NCBI GenBank assembly: GCA_039815145.1 | Contig: JBCBZW010000006.1 | Span: 33,565-97,564 of the forward strand | DNA length: 64,000 nt | Reading direction: 5' to 3' | From: Pseudomonadota bacterium | Lineage (GTDB): Bacteria; Pseudomonadota; Gammaproteobacteria; Steroidobacterales; JBCBZW01 | Shown here: positions 62,547 to 64,000 of the stretch, piece after piece | Layout of the letters: each line of letters opens with the position of its first letter | How positions within the stretch are numbered: position 1 is the stretch's first letter | The notes under the pieces: model-generated | What the model was told of the DNA's origin: nothing | Database searches by the model: none | What the model saw: only the letters and a program-made list of their open reading frames with translations | Made by a program: the position numbers and the translations under genes

Positions 62547-62792
62547 ATGGTGCAGAAGGACAACGACGATTCGGATGACTTCGAGGTAGAAGCGAGCGAT
62601 GACTTTACGGACACGGATCTGTTCGATCCCGAGTCCATCGCCGCGGAACTCGAGTCGCTACAAGAGGAAGCACCGAAGAAGCGTACGGCCAGCTCAGCGC
62701 GCGCCGCGATCGAGGAGATGATCGAGCGCAAACGCCTGCGCAGCGCCATCAAAGAGTTCGACGATGACGACTTCGACATGAGCGCGCTCTAA
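62547..62792 (+). CDS. small acidic protein, PA3496-like
   Basis: An 81-residue protein. The N-terminal half is very acidic (NDDSDDFEVEASDDFTDTDLFDPE), the middle is basic (APKKRTASSARAAIEEMIERKRLRSAIKEF) and the end is acidic again (DDDDFDMSAL). The ARxxIEExxERKxLRxxIxEFDxDDF pattern resembles the PA3496 family of small proteins annotated as putative envelope integrity factors; the assignment is by eye. GAGGGAGAG precedes the ATG at 62547. It occupies the place after gspF where gspG would be expected. Confidence 0.7.
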   Translation: MVQKDNDDSDDFEVEASDDFTDTDLFDPESIAAELESLQEEAPKKRTASSARAAIEEMIERKRLRSAIKEFDDDDFDMSAL

Positions 62793-62959
62793 GGCACCCG
62801 CTCAGCGAATTCCCGCGGGTAGCCGATACCGAGCGGCTGCCCCAGACACGCTTTCCCTTTGGCGGCTACCGTCCCGGTAGTCCCTCACCCACGCCGCTCA
62901 CTGGCGAAAGCCATCGACACCGCCTACGCTGCTCGACAGGGCCACTGTCGGAGCCGCCC

Positions 62960-64000
62960 ATGGAACTCCTCCCCACCCCGTGTTTGCTACTCGAGCCCGC
63001 CGTACTCGAGCGCAACATCGATGTGATGGCGCGCCGCGTGCGCACCCTGGGTGTGCAGCTACGCGCCCACATGAAGACCAGCAAATGCGCCCAGGTGATG
63101 GCGCGCTTGCCAGCATCGGCGAGCGCAGCGCTGCCTGGGCCTATCGCCGTGTCGACTCTGCGCGAGGCGGAATACCTGTTCGATGCCGACGCGCACGACA
63201 TTCTCCACGCCCTGCCCCTGAGTAGGGCCAAGCTCCCCCGGGCCCGCGCCCTCGCCGCGCGAGGCGCTCGCCTGAGCGTGCTCGTCGACACGCCCCAGGC
63301 GCTGCGCCAGCTCATCGAGTCCGCTCCCACGAGCGAGCACGAAGGCCCCCTACGCGTGTTGTTCGAGATCGACAGCGACGGCTACCGAGGCGGCCTCTCC
63401 CCCGACGCCGACGCGCTGCTGGAGTGTGCCTCACTCCTGCGCGACGCCCCGGCCGCCAGCGTGCGCCTCGGCGGGGTGTACGGCTACGCGGGACGCACCT
63501 ACGCCGCGCGCGACGCGGCCGAGGGCACCCGGATCGTCGAGCAATGCCGCCTCGCGACGGTGCGCGCTGCCGAGCGACTTCGTTCGGCGGGGCACACGGT
63601 GGAATCGGTCTGTCTGGGCGGCAGCCCGGTGGCCGTCTTCGCAGAACACCTGGCCGGTGTCGACGAGCTGTGCGCCGGCGTGTGGATGTTCAACGACCTG
63701 TTCCAGCACGGGCTGGGCGTCTGCGCCATCGAGGACATCGCCGTCAGCGTGCTGGCCACCGTGGTCAGCGCGAACACCTCCACCAATACGGTGTTCATCG
63801 ACGCCGGCGCCCTCGCCCTCTCCCAAGACCGCTCCACGGAAAAGCAGACTCGCGACACCGCCTACGGTCTCCTCGCGGACGCGGCCACAGGTCGATTGCT
63901 GCCCGACTATCGGGTGGCCGCGGTGAGCCAGGAGCACGGACACGTGAAGGGGCCGGACGTGGTGGCACGCCTGCCGGTGGGCACACAGGTGCGCGTGTTG
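62960..64000 (+). CDS. DSD1/D-threonine aldolase-like PLP enzyme, 5' part
   Basis: The frame from ATG 62960 stays open to the last base of the window (347 codons), so the C-terminus is missing. The N-terminal alanine-racemase-like barrel has TPCLLLEPAVLERNIDVMARR and the PLP-lysine segment RAHMKTSKCAQVM, with the lysine in the usual HxKTxK setting. Later come VLFEIDSDGYRGGL and GGVYGYAGRTYAA. This is the DSD1/D-threonine aldolase/D-serine dehydratase family (metal- and PLP-dependent). GGAG lies about six bases before the ATG. The exact substrate cannot be told. Confidence 0.87.
   Translation, partial: MELLPTPCLLLEPAVLERNIDVMARRVRTLGVQLRAHMKTSKCAQVMARLPASASAALPGPIAVSTLREAEYLFDADAHDILHALPLSRAKLPRARALAARGARLSVLVDTPQALRQLIESAPTSEHEGPLRVLFEIDSDGYRGGLSPDADALLECASLLRDAPAASVRLGGVYGYAGRTYAARDAAEGTRIVEQCRLATVRAAERLRSAGHTVESVCLGGSPVAVFAEHLAGVDELCAGVWMFNDLFQHGLGVCAIEDIAVSVLATVVSANTSTNTVFIDAGALALSQDRSTEKQTRDTAYGLLADAATGRLLPDYRVAAVSQEHGHVKGPDVVARLPVGTQVRVL

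Overview
The window is about 64 kb of high-GC DNA from a gram-negative bacterium, most likely a gammaproteobacterium. The main evidence is the chromosomal order ftsK-lolA-(vanZ-like)-rarA-crcB-serS, aat next to infA, clpS-clpA, a type II secretion locus, and an exosortase-type exopolysaccharide locus. No rRNA, CRISPR array or prophage was seen. Two tRNA genes are present: Arg-CCT and Ser-TGA.

Layout. 1-5.2 kb: a cut-off DUF4440-like gene, a sodium:solute symporter, tRNA-Arg, a secreted fasciclin-domain protein, a Bcp-type peroxiredoxin, trmH and two small envelope proteins. 5.2-22.7 kb: one long minus-strand polysaccharide locus. In transcription order it encodes an export protein, an outer-membrane barrel, a Wzz-like protein, a CpsD-type kinase, an ExeA-like ATPase, a TIGR03790 protein, an O-antigen ligase/polymerase, three glycosyltransferases, an exosortase-EpsI fusion, an extended MraY/WecA-like transferase and a PrsT-like TPR lipoprotein. 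Together these would start, elongate, polymerise and export an exopolysaccharide, with an exosortase to process C-terminally tagged proteins. No tagged substrate is encoded here.

23-35 kb is an accessory-looking mix. It holds an orphan heme oxygenase, a PEBP-family protein, an Xre/MbcA-RES toxin-antitoxin pair, a large secreted subtilisin-like protease broken by a one-base frameshift, a small overlapping operon (membrane protein, Tat-signal aldo/keto reductase, DUF6064), an ArsN2-like acetyltransferase and a FAD oxidoreductase. The last two are separated by a 137-bp fold-back insertion flanked by CTAG.

35.4-38.5 kb is the most unusual part. Two paralogous small proteins carry tandem 13-residue C-terminal repeats (consensus SFGIPRLQRNYN plus L or W). 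They flank an ATP-grasp enzyme on the same strand, and the paralogs share a conserved upstream element. I do not recognise this as a described system.

38.7-64 kb: a GST, tRNA-Ser, a YccA-family protein with a near-perfect Shine-Dalgarno, a collagen-like lipoprotein, the methionine-salvage genes mtnB-mtnD-mtnC and a His-tailed zinc ribbon protein. The housekeeping operon ftsK-lolA-vanZ-rarA-crcB-serS follows, chained by 4-nt overlaps. Then come trxB-GNAT-aat-infA, clpS-clpA, an incomplete type II secretion operon (gspC-D-E-F only), a PA3496-like small acidic protein and the start of a D-threonine-aldolase-like enzyme that runs off the window.
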